Assembly (NCBI RefSeq): GCF_048898065.1
Contig: NZ_JBLWFI010000001.1
Coordinates: 248,001 to 312,000 of the forward strand
Length of the DNA: 64,000 nucleotides
DNA from: Tepidibacillus_B infernus
GTDB taxonomy: Bacteria > Bacillota > Bacilli > Tepidibacillales > Tepidibacillaceae
Direction: 5' to 3'
Shown here: in pieces, positions 16,834 through 25,260 of the stretch
Layout: each line of letters begins with the position of its first letter
Numbering within the stretch: the stretch's first letter is position 1
Translations under genes and position numbers: made by a program
The notes under the pieces: generated by a model
The model's input: the letters and a program-made list of their open reading frames with translations, nothing else
Database searches by the model: none
What the model was told of the DNA's origin: nothing

Positions 16834-17853
16834 ATGGAAAAGGTGAAGAAAAGACTGTTAACCGGAAATAAAGCGATGGTGGAGGCGATTGCCCAAGAAA
16901 TGGAACGAGACCCAAATGTTTTTGTGCTTGGGGAAGATGTCGGAAAATACGGCGGGATCTTTGGATCTGCGCAGGGATTGTACGATAAATTTGGAGCGGA
17001 GCGGGTGATGGACACGCCAATTTCCGAGACCGCTTTCATAGGCGCAGCGATCGGAGCAGCTGCAGAAGGCATGCGTCCCATTGCAGAGCTGATGTTTGTC
17101 GATTTCTTCGGCGTATGTATGGATCAGATCTATAACCATATGGCAAAGATCCAATATATGTCGGGAGGGAATGTAAAGCTGCCAATGGTACTGATGACGG
17201 CTGTCGGCGGAGGGTACAATGACGCAGCGCAACATTCTCAGACCTTGTATGCTACTTTTGCTCACATGCCAGGTATGAAAGTGGTTGCACCATCAACTCC
17301 GTATGACCTCAAAGGAATGATGATTTCGGCCATCAGGGATGACAATCCTGTGGTGTTTATGTTCCATAAAACCTTGCAAGGACTTGGTTGGATGGACCAG
17401 TTTGATTTTTCTATAGGACATGTTCCGGAAGAAGCATATACGGTCCCACTTGATAAGGCAAAGGTGGTGCGCGAAGGAAGTGATGTTACCATAGTAGGCA
17501 TACAGATAATGACTCATTACGCGGTTGAAGCTGCTGAAAAATTGTCTAGAGAAGGAATCGAGGCGGAAGTCATTGATCTGCGTTCGCTTGCACCTATTGA
17601 CAAAGATACAATTATTAACTCTGTGAAAAAGACGCATAGACTTGTTGTGGTGGATGAAGATTACCGTTCATATGGCATGACAGCCGAGATTTCAGCTATT
17701 GTTGCAGAGGAAGCCCTGTATGAATTAGAAGTACCTGTCCGTCGCTTAGCTGTCCCGGATGTGCCGATCCCATACAGCGATCCGCTTGAAGACTTTGTTA
17801 TCCCGGGTCCAAATAGTATTTACAGGGAAGTTAAAAAGTTATTGAGTGAGTAA
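16834..17853 (+). CDS. acoB: Acetoin dehydrogenase-type E1 component, beta subunit
   Basis: Transketolase-like pyrimidine-binding and C-terminal domains form the heterotetrameric E1 with AcoA. ATG 16834 is chosen because GGAG lies 9 nt upstream; the frame extends to 16804, but those codons include the SD. ATG 16825 is also in frame but abuts it. 339 residues. Signatures are VFVLGEDVGKYGGIFG, DTPISETAFIGAAIGAA (with the conserved Glu that activates ThDP), MFVDFFGVCMDQI, and a C-terminal DEDYRSYGMTAEI and VPDVPIPYSDPLED, close to AcoB. The next gene, E2, follows 25 nt later. Assignment to acetoin rather than a branched-chain substrate rests on AcoR context and motif resemblance. Confidence 0.88.
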   Translation: MEKVKKRLLTGNKAMVEAIAQEMERDPNVFVLGEDVGKYGGIFGSAQGLYDKFGAERVMDTPISETAFIGAAIGAAAEGMRPIAELMFVDFFGVCMDQIYNHMAKIQYMSGGNVKLPMVLMTAVGGGYNDAAQHSQTLYATFAHMPGMKVVAPSTPYDLKGMMISAIRDDNPVVFMFHKTLQGLGWMDQFDFSIGHVPEEAYTVPLDKAKVVREGSDVTIVGIQIMTHYAVEAAEKLSREGIEAEVIDLRSLAPIDKDTIINSVKKTHRLVVVDEDYRSYGMTAEISAIVAEEALYELEVPVRRLAVPDVPIPYSDPLEDFVIPGPNSIYREVKKLLSE

Positions 17854-17878
17854 TAAATAATGGACAGGAGGAGTAACA

Positions 17879-19027
17879 ATGATCGAGGTTAAATTACCGC
17901 AAACATCAGAAGAAATTGAGGAAAGTCTGGTCGTCTTCTGGCATGTCCAAGAAGGCGATCAGGTTGAAGAGGGGGATACGCTCGTAGATATACAGACTGA
18001 AAAGGCCGTCTTTGAAATAGCAGCAGAAAGCGGAGGAACAATTAAAGAAATCAAGGTAAAAAGAGGCGACAGCGCAAAGGTTGGCGATATTCTGGCGGTC
18101 ATTGAACCGGCAGGAACCATAGGAGCGAATGATAATTTGAAAAGTGTTCTATCGCTCGGGCAAGCAAAGGAAGAAACGGCAGAAGAAAAGCAGAGCACCT
18201 TCGTACGGACTAGCCCAAGGTTAAGGCACCTTGCTAAAGAACTTGGTGTGGATCTGGCAACAGTCCGTGGAACAGGCTTAAGAGGAGCCTTAACAGAAGA
18301 GGATATCCGCAAGGCCGCCGCATTAGAATCGAGCTCTGTGGTGGAGGGATCCAGGGAAATAAAAATGTCAGGGATCCGCCGTGCGATTGCGAAAAGAATG
18401 ATGGAAAGCATACATCACTCCGCTCAGCTTACGGAAACAGCCTGGGCGGATGTCACGGAACTTTCGGTTCTTAGAAAAAAAACGGATATAGAGATAAGCT
18501 GGAATGATCTCATCCTATTTGCTGTCGTTAAGGCACTTCAGAAACATCCTGCACTTAATGCCCATATTAAGGATGAAAGTATCATTCAATTTGATCATGT
18601 TCATCTCGGCATAGCTGTAGATACAGATAAAGGACTCCTTGTTCCGGTAGTGCGCAATGCCAATCAACTTGACGTTTTCGAACTGCACACACATGTTGTT
18701 CAGCTAGCGAAACAGGCAAAACTAGGTAAACTGTCCCATGAGGAATTATCAGGGAGCACGTTTACAGTAACGAATCTCGGCGCATTTGGTATCCAATTTT
18801 TTACTCCGATCATCAACCCGCCGGAGTCAGCCATTCTCGGAATAGGGAAGATTGAACACTATCTTGTGTTTGAAGAAGAAAAAGTAGTCGAAAAGGTGCG
18901 GTTGCCATTAAGTCTGACGTTCGATCATCGGGTAATTGACGGGGCTCCGGCTGCAAGATTTCTACAAACGCTGTCAGAAATTCTTGCTGATTCCGGGCAA
19001 GTTTTGAAAGGGATTAAGGGCAATTGA
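17879..19027 (+). CDS. acoC: Dihydrolipoamide acyltransferase (E2) of the acetoin dehydrogenase complex
   Basis: E2 core transferring the acyl group from lipoyl-lysine to CoA. 382 residues, ATG 17879 after AGGAGG. One lipoyl domain (~1-80) has DIQTEKA with the lipoylated Lys at ~43. A flexible linker leads to the peripheral-subunit-binding domain (~105-145, SPRLRHLAKELGVDL). The catalytic domain (~160-382) ends with the HxxxDG active-site motif FDHRVIDGAPAARF. Only one lipoyl domain is present. No E3 (lipoamide dehydrogenase) gene follows; the operon continues with a formamidase-like gene after ~100 nt. The complex would need an E3 encoded elsewhere. Confidence 0.88.
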   Translation: MIEVKLPQTSEEIEESLVVFWHVQEGDQVEEGDTLVDIQTEKAVFEIAAESGGTIKEIKVKRGDSAKVGDILAVIEPAGTIGANDNLKSVLSLGQAKEETAEEKQSTFVRTSPRLRHLAKELGVDLATVRGTGLRGALTEEDIRKAAALESSSVVEGSREIKMSGIRRAIAKRMMESIHHSAQLTETAWADVTELSVLRKKTDIEISWNDLILFAVVKALQKHPALNAHIKDESIIQFDHVHLGIAVDTDKGLLVPVVRNANQLDVFELHTHVVQLAKQAKLGKLSHEELSGSTFTVTNLGAFGIQFFTPIINPPESAILGIGKIEHYLVFEEEKVVEKVRLPLSLTFDHRVIDGAPAARFLQTLSEILADSGQVLKGIKGN

Positions 19028-19127
19028 TTTTGTTAACGAATAAAAAGTAAGTTTCAATTACAGCACCTTTTAAAACTTTTGTTAGGAACAATGGTATGAA
19101 TAATAAAAGAGGAATAGGAGGAATAGT

Positions 19128-20435
19128 ATGAATAATAAAAAAGGATTAGAAACAGTCTTTGTTAATACATTTACAAACGGTGTACTCGATCCAAATAAAC
19201 CGATGCTTGGCCCAGTAAAAGATGGAGGGCATATTGTTGCAAATACAGCACCTGGATGCTGGGGGCCGATGATTACCCCCGCTCTTCTTGGTGGGCATGA
19301 AGTTACCCAACCAGTTTACGTGGAAGGAGCTGAAGTTGGCGACGCAATCGCAATCCGGATAAAATCGATTAGGCCAACGTCCATCGTCACTGCTTCTGGC
19401 AATGAAAAAGCGATAGAAGGCCGCTTTCTAGGCGATCCTTTTGTGGCCGCACAATGTCCTGAATGCGGAACATATCACCCGGAAACAAAAATTGAAGGAA
19501 TTGGACCTAAGGCTATTCGTTGCGTAAATTGCGGAGCCGACGTTACCCCATTTATTTTTACAAATGGGTACACGCTGGCAATCGATACAAACAGAGGACT
19601 TGGAATCACACTGCACAAAGAAGCTGCTGAACGGATAGCAGGTGATGGGAACCACTATATGGCGATCCCTGGAAATTCCATCCAAAACCCGATTGTTACT
19701 TTTGCTCCTAGTGACATTGTCGGTGCTGTTACTAGATTAAGACCGTTTCTCGGTCAGCTTGGTACTACACCAGCACGGCCGTTTCCAGATTCTCACAACG
19801 CAGGAGATTTCGGTTCTTTTCTTTTGGGAGCTCCACATGAATATGCTATGACACCAGATCAATTAGAAGACAGGACGGACGGGCATATGGATGTTAACAG
19901 GGTAAGAGAGAACGCCATTTTAATCTGTCCGGTTAAGGTACCAGGAGGTGGTGTTTATCTTGGAGATATGCACGCTATGCAGGGCAATGGCGAAATAGCT
20001 GGCCATACAGCGGATATTGCCGGAATTGTTACACTTCAGGTTCAAGTCTTGAAAGGTTTATCTATTCAAGGACCGATCCTGTTGCCGGTGGAGGAAGATT
20101 TGCCTTACCTAGCGAAACCATTCACTGCTGAAGAAAAAGAAAAGGCAAAGCAGATGGCGGACTTCTGGGGATTAGAGTCCATTGAAGAAACGGCTCCGAT
20201 TTCCTTTATTGGAACAGGTTCAAATCTGAATGAAGCAACGGATAACGGATTGAACCGAGCCGCTAAATTGCTTCAGATGACCGTTCCGGAAGTGTTGAAC
20301 AGGGCAACAATCACCGGTTCTATTGATATTGGTAGGCATCCAGGTGTAGTAACGGTCACATTCCTTGCACCTATTGATAAATTGGAAAAGATAGGGCTCG
20401 TTGAACTTATTAAAACACACTATTCTTTGCGATAG
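19128..20435 (+). CDS. Acetamidase/formamidase family protein with zinc-ribbon insert
   Basis: FmdA/AmdA family, members of which hydrolyse short amides such as formamide or acetamide to the acid and ammonia. 435 residues, ATG 19128 after AGGAGG. Family landmarks are PGCWGPMITPALLGGHEV, IDTNRGLG, MAIPGNS, FPDSHNAGDFG and YLGDMHAMQGNGEIAGHTAD. An insert at ~105-140 carries CxxC...CxxC (Cys110, Cys113, Cys132, Cys135), a probable zinc ribbon. It is the last gene of the probable acoABC operon and is followed by a strong terminator; ~100 nt separate it from acoC, with no obvious own promoter. How an amidase relates to acetoin cleavage is unclear. Substrate unknown. Confidence 0.82.
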   Translation: MNNKKGLETVFVNTFTNGVLDPNKPMLGPVKDGGHIVANTAPGCWGPMITPALLGGHEVTQPVYVEGAEVGDAIAIRIKSIRPTSIVTASGNEKAIEGRFLGDPFVAAQCPECGTYHPETKIEGIGPKAIRCVNCGADVTPFIFTNGYTLAIDTNRGLGITLHKEAAERIAGDGNHYMAIPGNSIQNPIVTFAPSDIVGAVTRLRPFLGQLGTTPARPFPDSHNAGDFGSFLLGAPHEYAMTPDQLEDRTDGHMDVNRVRENAILICPVKVPGGGVYLGDMHAMQGNGEIAGHTADIAGIVTLQVQVLKGLSIQGPILLPVEEDLPYLAKPFTAEEKEKAKQMADFWGLESIEETAPISFIGTGSNLNEATDNGLNRAAKLLQMTVPEVLNRATITGSIDIGRHPGVVTVTFLAPIDKLEKIGLVELIKTHYSLR

Positions 20436-20480
20436 TTTGCCGATTGTTTTTCAGGAAAATTAAGTATCAGTGAGAATTGT

Positions 20481-20510
20481 AAAAACCGGGCGGTTTGCCC
20501 GGTTTTTCTT
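20481..20510 (+). terminator. Terminator closing the aco operon
   Basis: AAAAACCGGGC, 5-nt loop, GCCCGGTTTTTCTT: a perfect GC-rich stem with T run. A full repeat copy starts 6 nt later. Confidence 0.92.
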
Positions 20511-20515
20511 AAAGA

Positions 20516-20663
20516 TAAGAAAGTGTAACTTTCTTCCACTTGTCATTTAGGGGTTTGTATATTCCATAAGCTGCGACCTTCAGAAGTGCCCTTCTCTCCT
20601 TAATCTTTATTTATAGAAGGGCACGGATGACGGAGCGCGATGGAATATACAAACCTTTTCTTA
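20516..20663 (+). repeat. Palindromic intergenic repeat (MITE-like), compact complete copy
   Basis: Same ends as the copy at 11006: TAAGAAA/TTTTCTTA outside, GTTTGTATATTCCAT (20553-20567) and ATGGAATATACAAAC (20640-20654) inside, and a perfect 10-bp stem GTGCCCTTCT/AGAAGGGCAC in the middle. 148 bp, no coding capacity. It sits between the fmdA-type gene terminator and the convergent tpx gene. Confidence 0.85.
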
Positions 20664-20687
20664 AAAATAAATCTGAATAAGTCAACT

Positions 20688-21194
20688 TTACTGAGCAGCT
20701 TTCACTGCTTCAATCGCTTTTTCATAATTTGGATGATCAGTAACCTCTTTTACATATTCAACATAAGTAACTTCATTTTTAGAATTGACGACAAAAATTG
20801 CGCGAGCTTCCAAACGTAAATCTTTAAGATAAGTACCGTATGCAGAACCGAAAGACATGGTTTGGTAATCAGACAAGGTCACAACTTTATCGATTCCTGC
20901 TGCCCCACACCAACGTTTTTGAGCAAATGGTAGGTCTGCACTAATCGTTAAAACAGTCGCATTTAATTTGGCGGCCTCTTCATTGAAGCGTCTTGTTTGT
21001 GCATCGCAGACAGGTGTATCTAATGAAGGAACAACGCTAATCAATTTAACTCCCTCAAAGTCCTTTAATGTTTTAGCATTCAATCCATTATCCACCACAG
21101 TAAAATCAGGTGCTTGATCTCCAACCTTTATTTCTGGTCCTAATAAAGTCGCTGGTTTACCAGCAAAAGTAACAACTCCATTACGTTCTTCCAT
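20688..21194 (-). CDS. tpx: Thiol peroxidase (Tpx-type peroxiredoxin)
   Basis: Reduces hydrogen and alkyl peroxides using thioredoxin. The start at 21194 (MEERNGVVTFAG) lies 6 nt after AAGGAGGAT on the minus strand; an upstream ATG extending the frame by eight residues would contain that SD. 168 residues, the family length. The peroxidatic Cys is in PSLDTPVCDAQTRRF (~residue 60) and the resolving Cys in FAQKRWCGA (~94), the atypical 2-Cys arrangement. Single-gene unit, convergent with the aco operon across a repeat element. Confidence 0.95.
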   Translation of the reverse strand: MEERNGVVTFAGKPATLLGPEIKVGDQAPDFTVVDNGLNAKTLKDFEGVKLISVVPSLDTPVCDAQTRRFNEEAAKLNATVLTISADLPFAQKRWCGAAGIDKVVTLSDYQTMSFGSAYGTYLKDLRLEARAIFVVNSKNEVTYVEYVKEVTDHPNYEKAIEAVKAAQ

Positions 21195-21386
21195 TTTAAA
21201 ATCCTCCTTAAACAACATTTACATACTAATAAGTTTAATATATTTAAATAATAACAATAAATGAAAAAGATGTAAAGTTTTTTTTGTTATTTCAACATTT
21301 TGTTAAGACACCCATAGTCCCAGCAAAAAGATTATGAAGCATTGGTACAATAACCCAATCTGTTATATTGCCGATCAATGTAAAGA

Positions 21387-21414
21387 AAGAAAAAGCCCAA
21401 GGGGTTACTTGGGC
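21387..21414 (-). terminator. Terminator of the DUF378 gene
   Basis: Minus strand GCCCAAG, loop, CTTGGGC followed by TTTTTCTTTC. Confidence 0.8.
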
Positions 21415-21440
21415 GTGATTCAATGTGAAAAATTGTACCT

Positions 21441-21635
21441 TTAAACATGTGTACGTTCTCTAAATAATAATGAAATAGAATAGATACCAGCAATTCCAAT
21501 GAGTGTATAAATCACTCTACTAAGCCATGCATCTTGGCCACCAAATAAGCTAGCAACAAGATCAAATTGAAATAGTCCAACCAGTAGCCAATTTAATGCA
21601 CCAATGATTACTAGAATCAATGAAAGTCTAGTCAT
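21441..21635 (-). CDS. DUF378 (YuzA-like) small membrane protein
   Basis: 64 residues starting MTRLSLILVIIGALNWLLVG, with two hydrophobic helices (about 5-25 and 38-58) separated by a polar loop FGGQDAWLSR. The GALNWLLVG motif and length identify the DUF378 family (YuzA in Bacillus). The biochemical role is unknown. The minus-strand start follows GGAGGGAAT with good spacing, and a terminator lies directly downstream, so it is a monocistronic unit. Confidence 0.8.
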   Translation of the reverse strand: MTRLSLILVIIGALNWLLVGLFQFDLVASLFGGQDAWLSRVIYTLIGIAGIYSISLLFRERTHV

Positions 21636-21752
21636 TTTAAATTCCCTCCTTCCTTAGCTTTTATTATTGCCAAGGAAAAGAGAAATATTACTCTCTTTTA
21701 TCTTTTTTACTAGATTTTTGCAGATGTCTATCTAAAATATGTATTGTAATTT

Positions 21753-21792
21753 AAAAAAAATAAGAACCCTTGGGAGAATGTTAGGGTTCTTA
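21753..21792 (-). terminator. Terminator of the LysM gene
   Basis: Minus strand AAGAACCCT...AGGGTTCTT followed by ATTTTTTTT. Confidence 0.82.
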
Positions 21793-21799
21793 AATGGTG

Positions 21800-22084
21800 T
21801 TATTCTTTTTCTTCAGTACGGGTTCTTGGTCTTTCTAAACGTTCAACTCTACGTTCTAATCTCTCAACCCTACGTTCTAGTCTTTCTACTCTTCTAATTA
21901 AATCTCTTGGTTGTGGTGGATATGGAGTTGGTGTTGGGGTGGAAACAGGAATGATTAATCTTTGACCAACATAAAGTAAATTAGGGTCAGTTAACCCATT
22001 TGCTTGCATAATGGCTTGGGGTGTCGTACCAAAACGAGCTGCAATTGCCCATAAAGTATCACCAGGTTGAACAATGTAAGTCAT
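21800..22084 (-). CDS. LysM protein with heptad-repeat tail
   Basis: 94 residues. The start ATG at 22084 (MTYIVQPGDTLW) is 7 nt after AAAGGAGG; the frame extends two codons upstream to a TTG. A single N-terminal LysM domain (~2-46: VQPGDTLWAIAARFG...NLLYVGQRLIIP) binds peptidoglycan-type glycans. It is followed by a Pro/Thr linker (TPTPTPYPPQP) and three near-exact heptads of RRVERLE, an obvious short coiled coil, ending in a charged tail. There is no signal peptide, so it may act in the mother cell or spore coat, as LysM spore proteins of the SafA/SpoVID type do. That role is inferred. Confidence 0.8.
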   Translation of the reverse strand: MTYIVQPGDTLWAIAARFGTTPQAIMQANGLTDPNLLYVGQRLIIPVSTPTPTPYPPQPRDLIRRVERLERRVERLERRVERLERPRTRTEEKE

Positions 22085-22163
22085 TAACAAACCTCCTTTT
22101 CATTTGTTCATCACAGCATATGGGAAATAAAAAGGAAGTGTGCTATTTTATCATGCCCAAAAT

Positions 22164-23075
22164 TTAGTTTATCGCCCTGAAAATAAGAGTTTGCATATCT
22201 GTTGGTAATTCCGCCTGAAAGGTTAAATATTCACGAGTGATTGGATGATAGAACGATAACTTAGAGGCGTGCAAGGCTTGATGATTTAACCAATGTTCAC
22301 CTGTCTTCCCGCCATACAATTCATCACCAACTAAGGGATGATTGATCCAGCTCATATGAACACGTATCTGATGGGTTCTTCCTGTTGCTAATAGTAACTC
22401 TAATAATGAAAAATCTGTAAAACTTTCGATGGTTTTATAATAAGTAATAGCCGATTTGGCTTCCGGTTGTTGGTCTGTTACTACAATTCTTTTTATAGCA
22501 TGATTAGGATCTTTCATAATGGGTGCATCGATTACCCCTTTTTCTTTCGTTACATATCCATGAACCAACGCTAAATAAGTTCGTTTCAAACTTCGATCAT
22601 GTAATTGTAATGCTAATTGATGGTGAGCATATTGGTTTTTAGCGACGACAAAAAGGCCGGTTGTATCTTTATCTAATCGATGAACAGGGCGAAAACGACA
22701 TTGGTCCCCTTTTTCATTCCAATAATGCATCAGCCCATTAGCAATCGTGCCAAGATAATGATTTCTTGTTGGATGTACTACAATTCCTGCAGGTTTATTG
22801 ATTACAATCACATCCTGATCCTCATAGCGAATATCTAAAGGGATAGGTTGTGGGAGGATATCAAAAGAAGTTTCAATAGGAATCAAAAGCCGTAATTGAT
22901 CTCCTTGTTTTACACGGGTTGATACATAGACTGCTTTCCCATTTAGGTAAATTCCATTGTTAGTTTTAATTTTACTTAACGATTTTCTAGAAAAATGGTA
23001 ATGATCAAATAAAATTTCTTTGATCATCATTCCTTCCCATTCAATAGGAATCGTTACATTCATTAATTCTTTCAT
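22164..23075 (-). CDS. RluA/RluD-family RNA pseudouridine synthase
   Basis: Converts specific uridines in rRNA or tRNA to pseudouridine; target not predictable. 303 residues. An N-terminal S4-like RNA-binding segment (~15-75, FSRKSLSKIKTNNGIYLNG) is followed by the catalytic domain. That domain has INKPAGIVVHP, the signature HRLDKDTTGLFVVAKN with the catalytic Asp (~residue 138), and GRTHQIRVHM. The minus-strand ATG at 23075 is preceded by AAGGGTGG. It resembles the YhcT/YjbO/YlyB group; I cannot tell which from sequence alone. Confidence 0.88.
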   Translation of the reverse strand: MKELMNVTIPIEWEGMMIKEILFDHYHFSRKSLSKIKTNNGIYLNGKAVYVSTRVKQGDQLRLLIPIETSFDILPQPIPLDIRYEDQDVIVINKPAGIVVHPTRNHYLGTIANGLMHYWNEKGDQCRFRPVHRLDKDTTGLFVVAKNQYAHHQLALQLHDRSLKRTYLALVHGYVTKEKGVIDAPIMKDPNHAIKRIVVTDQQPEAKSAITYYKTIESFTDFSLLELLLATGRTHQIRVHMSWINHPLVGDELYGGKTGEHWLNHQALHASKLSFYHPITREYLTFQAELPTDMQTLIFRAIN

Positions 23076-23219
23076 CTTTTTCCACCCTTACAGAAATAGG
23101 TATCCTTCATTTGAACATACTAGAGATAGGAAATAAATGCTATACTATTTACAATGATAGACAAATTGTACACTTAATTAACAACTATATCAATCAAGGG
23201 AATTAAAGGAGAGAGCGAA

Positions 23220-23450
23220 TTGGATAAACATCAGATCTATAAATTTGACAAATGGAATCAAATGCATGTAGAAGTACAAGGAAGGCAAATCATCGTTAGA
23301 AAAATATCGACAGAATGGGGAGAAGAAACCTTTACATTCACAGGGAGGAACGAATTGCTAAAATGGGCAGAGCAATATTTTAAGTTTACCCCTTTAGAAC
23401 AAACAGATAAAGAATACAATTATTGGCTGGATTTATTTAAATCCATTTAA
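23220..23450 (+). CDS. Hypothetical 76-residue protein
   Basis: TTG start at 23220 after GGAGAGAGCG. MDKHQIYKFDKWNQMHVEVQ... is rich in Trp, Lys and Glu, with no membrane segment; it reads as a small alpha/beta domain (a beta hairpin MHVEVQGRQIIVRKIS, then helices). I recognise no family. It is followed after 3 nt by another unknown gene on the same strand, so the two are probably co-transcribed. Coding is supported by the SD and tight packing rather than homology. Confidence 0.6.
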   Translation: MDKHQIYKFDKWNQMHVEVQGRQIIVRKISTEWGEETFTFTGRNELLKWAEQYFKFTPLEQTDKEYNYWLDLFKSI

Positions 23451-23453
23451 TAA

Positions 23454-23939
23454 ATGATGTACTTTCATGGCATTGATTACGAGTATTTACTTTATCAATA
23501 TCCTGTTTTATCTCCGAGGTTAACGATTTTAAGACAAAACAAAACACAACAACAAGATAGACAACATTTATTAGAACGGTTTGGTTTTGAACCGGTGCAT
23601 TTTTTAGAATCAAGTGCTTCTTATTCGATTCAACAAGCTATACAAGCTTGTTCAGCATTTGGTAATGTTATTTTCGTATACCATGTCTTACCATTTCCTA
23701 TGTTGCAACTTTCAGAGCATGAAGTAGGGGTTCCTGCTATTGACACAAGAGAAGCGAATTGGATTTTTGTCAACCATTATCAACTTATTGATAAAATTCG
23801 ACCTCTTTACCCGAATCTACCTATTCTATTTTGTAAAAAGCAACAATATTCCAACAAAATTAGGACTATCTACCGATGGAGAAAATACTCGAATTCTGTC
23901 AAAATAAAATTTAACTATAAAAATGGAGTGGTAAATTGA
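23454..23939 (+). CDS. Hypothetical 161-residue protein
   Basis: Begins MMYFHGIDYEYLLYQYPVLS with two adjacent ATG codons; no good SD is seen, so it is probably translationally coupled to the gene ending 3 nt upstream. Soluble and aromatic-rich, with a central alternating hydrophobic pattern (GNVIFVYHVLPFPMLQL) suggesting a Rossmann-like strand, and a very basic C terminus (KIRTIYRWRKYSNSVKIKF). No known motif. Terminator follows at 23954. Confidence 0.6.
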   Translation: MMYFHGIDYEYLLYQYPVLSPRLTILRQNKTQQQDRQHLLERFGFEPVHFLESSASYSIQQAIQACSAFGNVIFVYHVLPFPMLQLSEHEVGVPAIDTREANWIFVNHYQLIDKIRPLYPNLPILFCKKQQYSNKIRTIYRWRKYSNSVKIKFNYKNGVVN

Positions 23940-23953
23940 ATTGGCGATCAAAA

Positions 23954-23984
23954 GAAACCTCAAAATCGAGGTTTTTTCTTTTTT
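23954..23984 (+). terminator. Intrinsic terminator
   Basis: GAAACCTC, 5-nt loop, GAGGTTTTTTCTTTTTT, just after the 161-residue ORF. Confidence 0.8.
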
Positions 23985-24051
23985 AAGTTTAAGGTACAAT
24001 AGAGATGCATATTGTTCAGAAAATTATGAAAAATATAAAGTAGGTGATTGA

Positions 24052-25242
24052 ATGAATTATCAAGTTGTTCCTAAACAGGAACTAAAAGAGAGAGTTGCAA
24101 AACTACAACAACTACTTGAGCATCTGCAATATGACGGAGCATTGCTTACTCAGCATGTAGACCTCTTTTATTATTCAGGTACGATGCAAAACTCAATAAT
24201 GTTTATCCCTAAGACCGGCGAACCTCTCTTGTTCGTCAAAAAGAGTATGGTTAGAGCAAAAGAGGAAACACCTTTTAATATCGAAGCATTAGGCTCGTTA
24301 AAAAATTTGCCTGAGCAACTTTTAAAAAAAGGATACCTTTTTAGAAAAGTAGGAATTGAATTAGATGTGTTGCCTTATAATCAATTTGTACGAATCAAAA
24401 AAGTATTTTCAGATACGCAATTCTATGACCTTTCTCCAACGATTCGTTTACAACGAAGCATCAAATCTGCCTACGAAATTGAGATGATTCGTCAATCTGC
24501 TCAAGTGGCGTATGATGCCATGCAAGCTGTTCCAAATCTTTTAAGATTAGGTATGACAGAAGTTGAATTTATTGCAGAATTAGAAAGATTTATAAGAGTG
24601 AGAGGACATATTGGTCAAGTTAGAATGAGAGCATATAACCAAGAAATCGTATTAGGGATGGTTGTTTCTGGAGATTCAGCAACAGTACCCTCATCTTTTG
24701 ATGGCCCTGCCGGTGGAGAAGGTTTAACTCCAGCCATGCCACAAGGGGCCGGTTGGAAAAAGATTGAGAAAAATGAACCTATTTTAATAGATATGGCGAT
24801 TGCAGTGAATGGTTATATTGTTGACCAAACTCGTATGGCAATCATTGGTGAACTGGAAAAGGAATTAGAAGAAGCTTATCAGGTTTCATTGCATATCTTA
24901 AAGGATACGGAGAAACAAGCAAAACCTGGCACATTATGGTCACAACATTATTTAAATGCTTTAAAAATGGCAAAAGAAGCTGGTTTAGAAGATTATTTTA
25001 TGGGATTTAAGGAGGATCAAGTTAAGTTCTTAGGTCATGGGGTTGGACTTGAGTTAGATGAATGGCCAGTGTTAGCAAAAGGGTTAGACCAGCCTTTAGA
25101 AGTTGGAATGGTCATTGCAATTGAACCTAAATTCACCTTTCCAGGTAAAGGGGTGATAGGTATCGAAAATACCTATGTTGTTACAGAAAAAGGTTTAGAA
25201 TCTTTATCTTTTGCAGCTGAAGAAATTATTAAAATTCCATGA
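24052..25242 (+). CDS. M24 family metallopeptidase (Xaa-Pro aminopeptidase-like)
   Basis: Pita-bread-fold peptidase or creatinase-type hydrolase. 396 residues: an N-terminal creatinase-like domain (~1-145) and the catalytic domain (~150-396). Metal ligands can be read as the two Asp in LIDMAIAVNGYIVDQT, His in FLGHGVGLELDE, Glu in IAIEPKF and Glu in GIENTYVV, so the site is complete. Prolidase-like, but substrate unknown. ATG 24052 with TAGGTGATTGA upstream. It directly precedes gerE but with its own spacing; whether sporulation-linked is unclear. Confidence 0.85.
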   Translation: MNYQVVPKQELKERVAKLQQLLEHLQYDGALLTQHVDLFYYSGTMQNSIMFIPKTGEPLLFVKKSMVRAKEETPFNIEALGSLKNLPEQLLKKGYLFRKVGIELDVLPYNQFVRIKKVFSDTQFYDLSPTIRLQRSIKSAYEIEMIRQSAQVAYDAMQAVPNLLRLGMTEVEFIAELERFIRVRGHIGQVRMRAYNQEIVLGMVVSGDSATVPSSFDGPAGGEGLTPAMPQGAGWKKIEKNEPILIDMAIAVNGYIVDQTRMAIIGELEKELEEAYQVSLHILKDTEKQAKPGTLWSQHYLNALKMAKEAGLEDYFMGFKEDQVKFLGHGVGLELDEWPVLAKGLDQPLEVGMVIAIEPKFTFPGKGVIGIENTYVVTEKGLESLSFAAEEIIKIP

Positions 25243-25260
25243 TCGCCTAGTTTACCCATG

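Noticed and set aside
16858..17265. 135-codon minus-strand frame inside acoB
   Set aside because: Antisense shadow of a conserved E1 beta gene; His/Cys-rich nonsense composition.
17959..18411. 150-codon minus-strand frame inside acoC
   Set aside because: Antisense shadow of a clear E2 gene, Ser/Pro-rich composition, no start signals.
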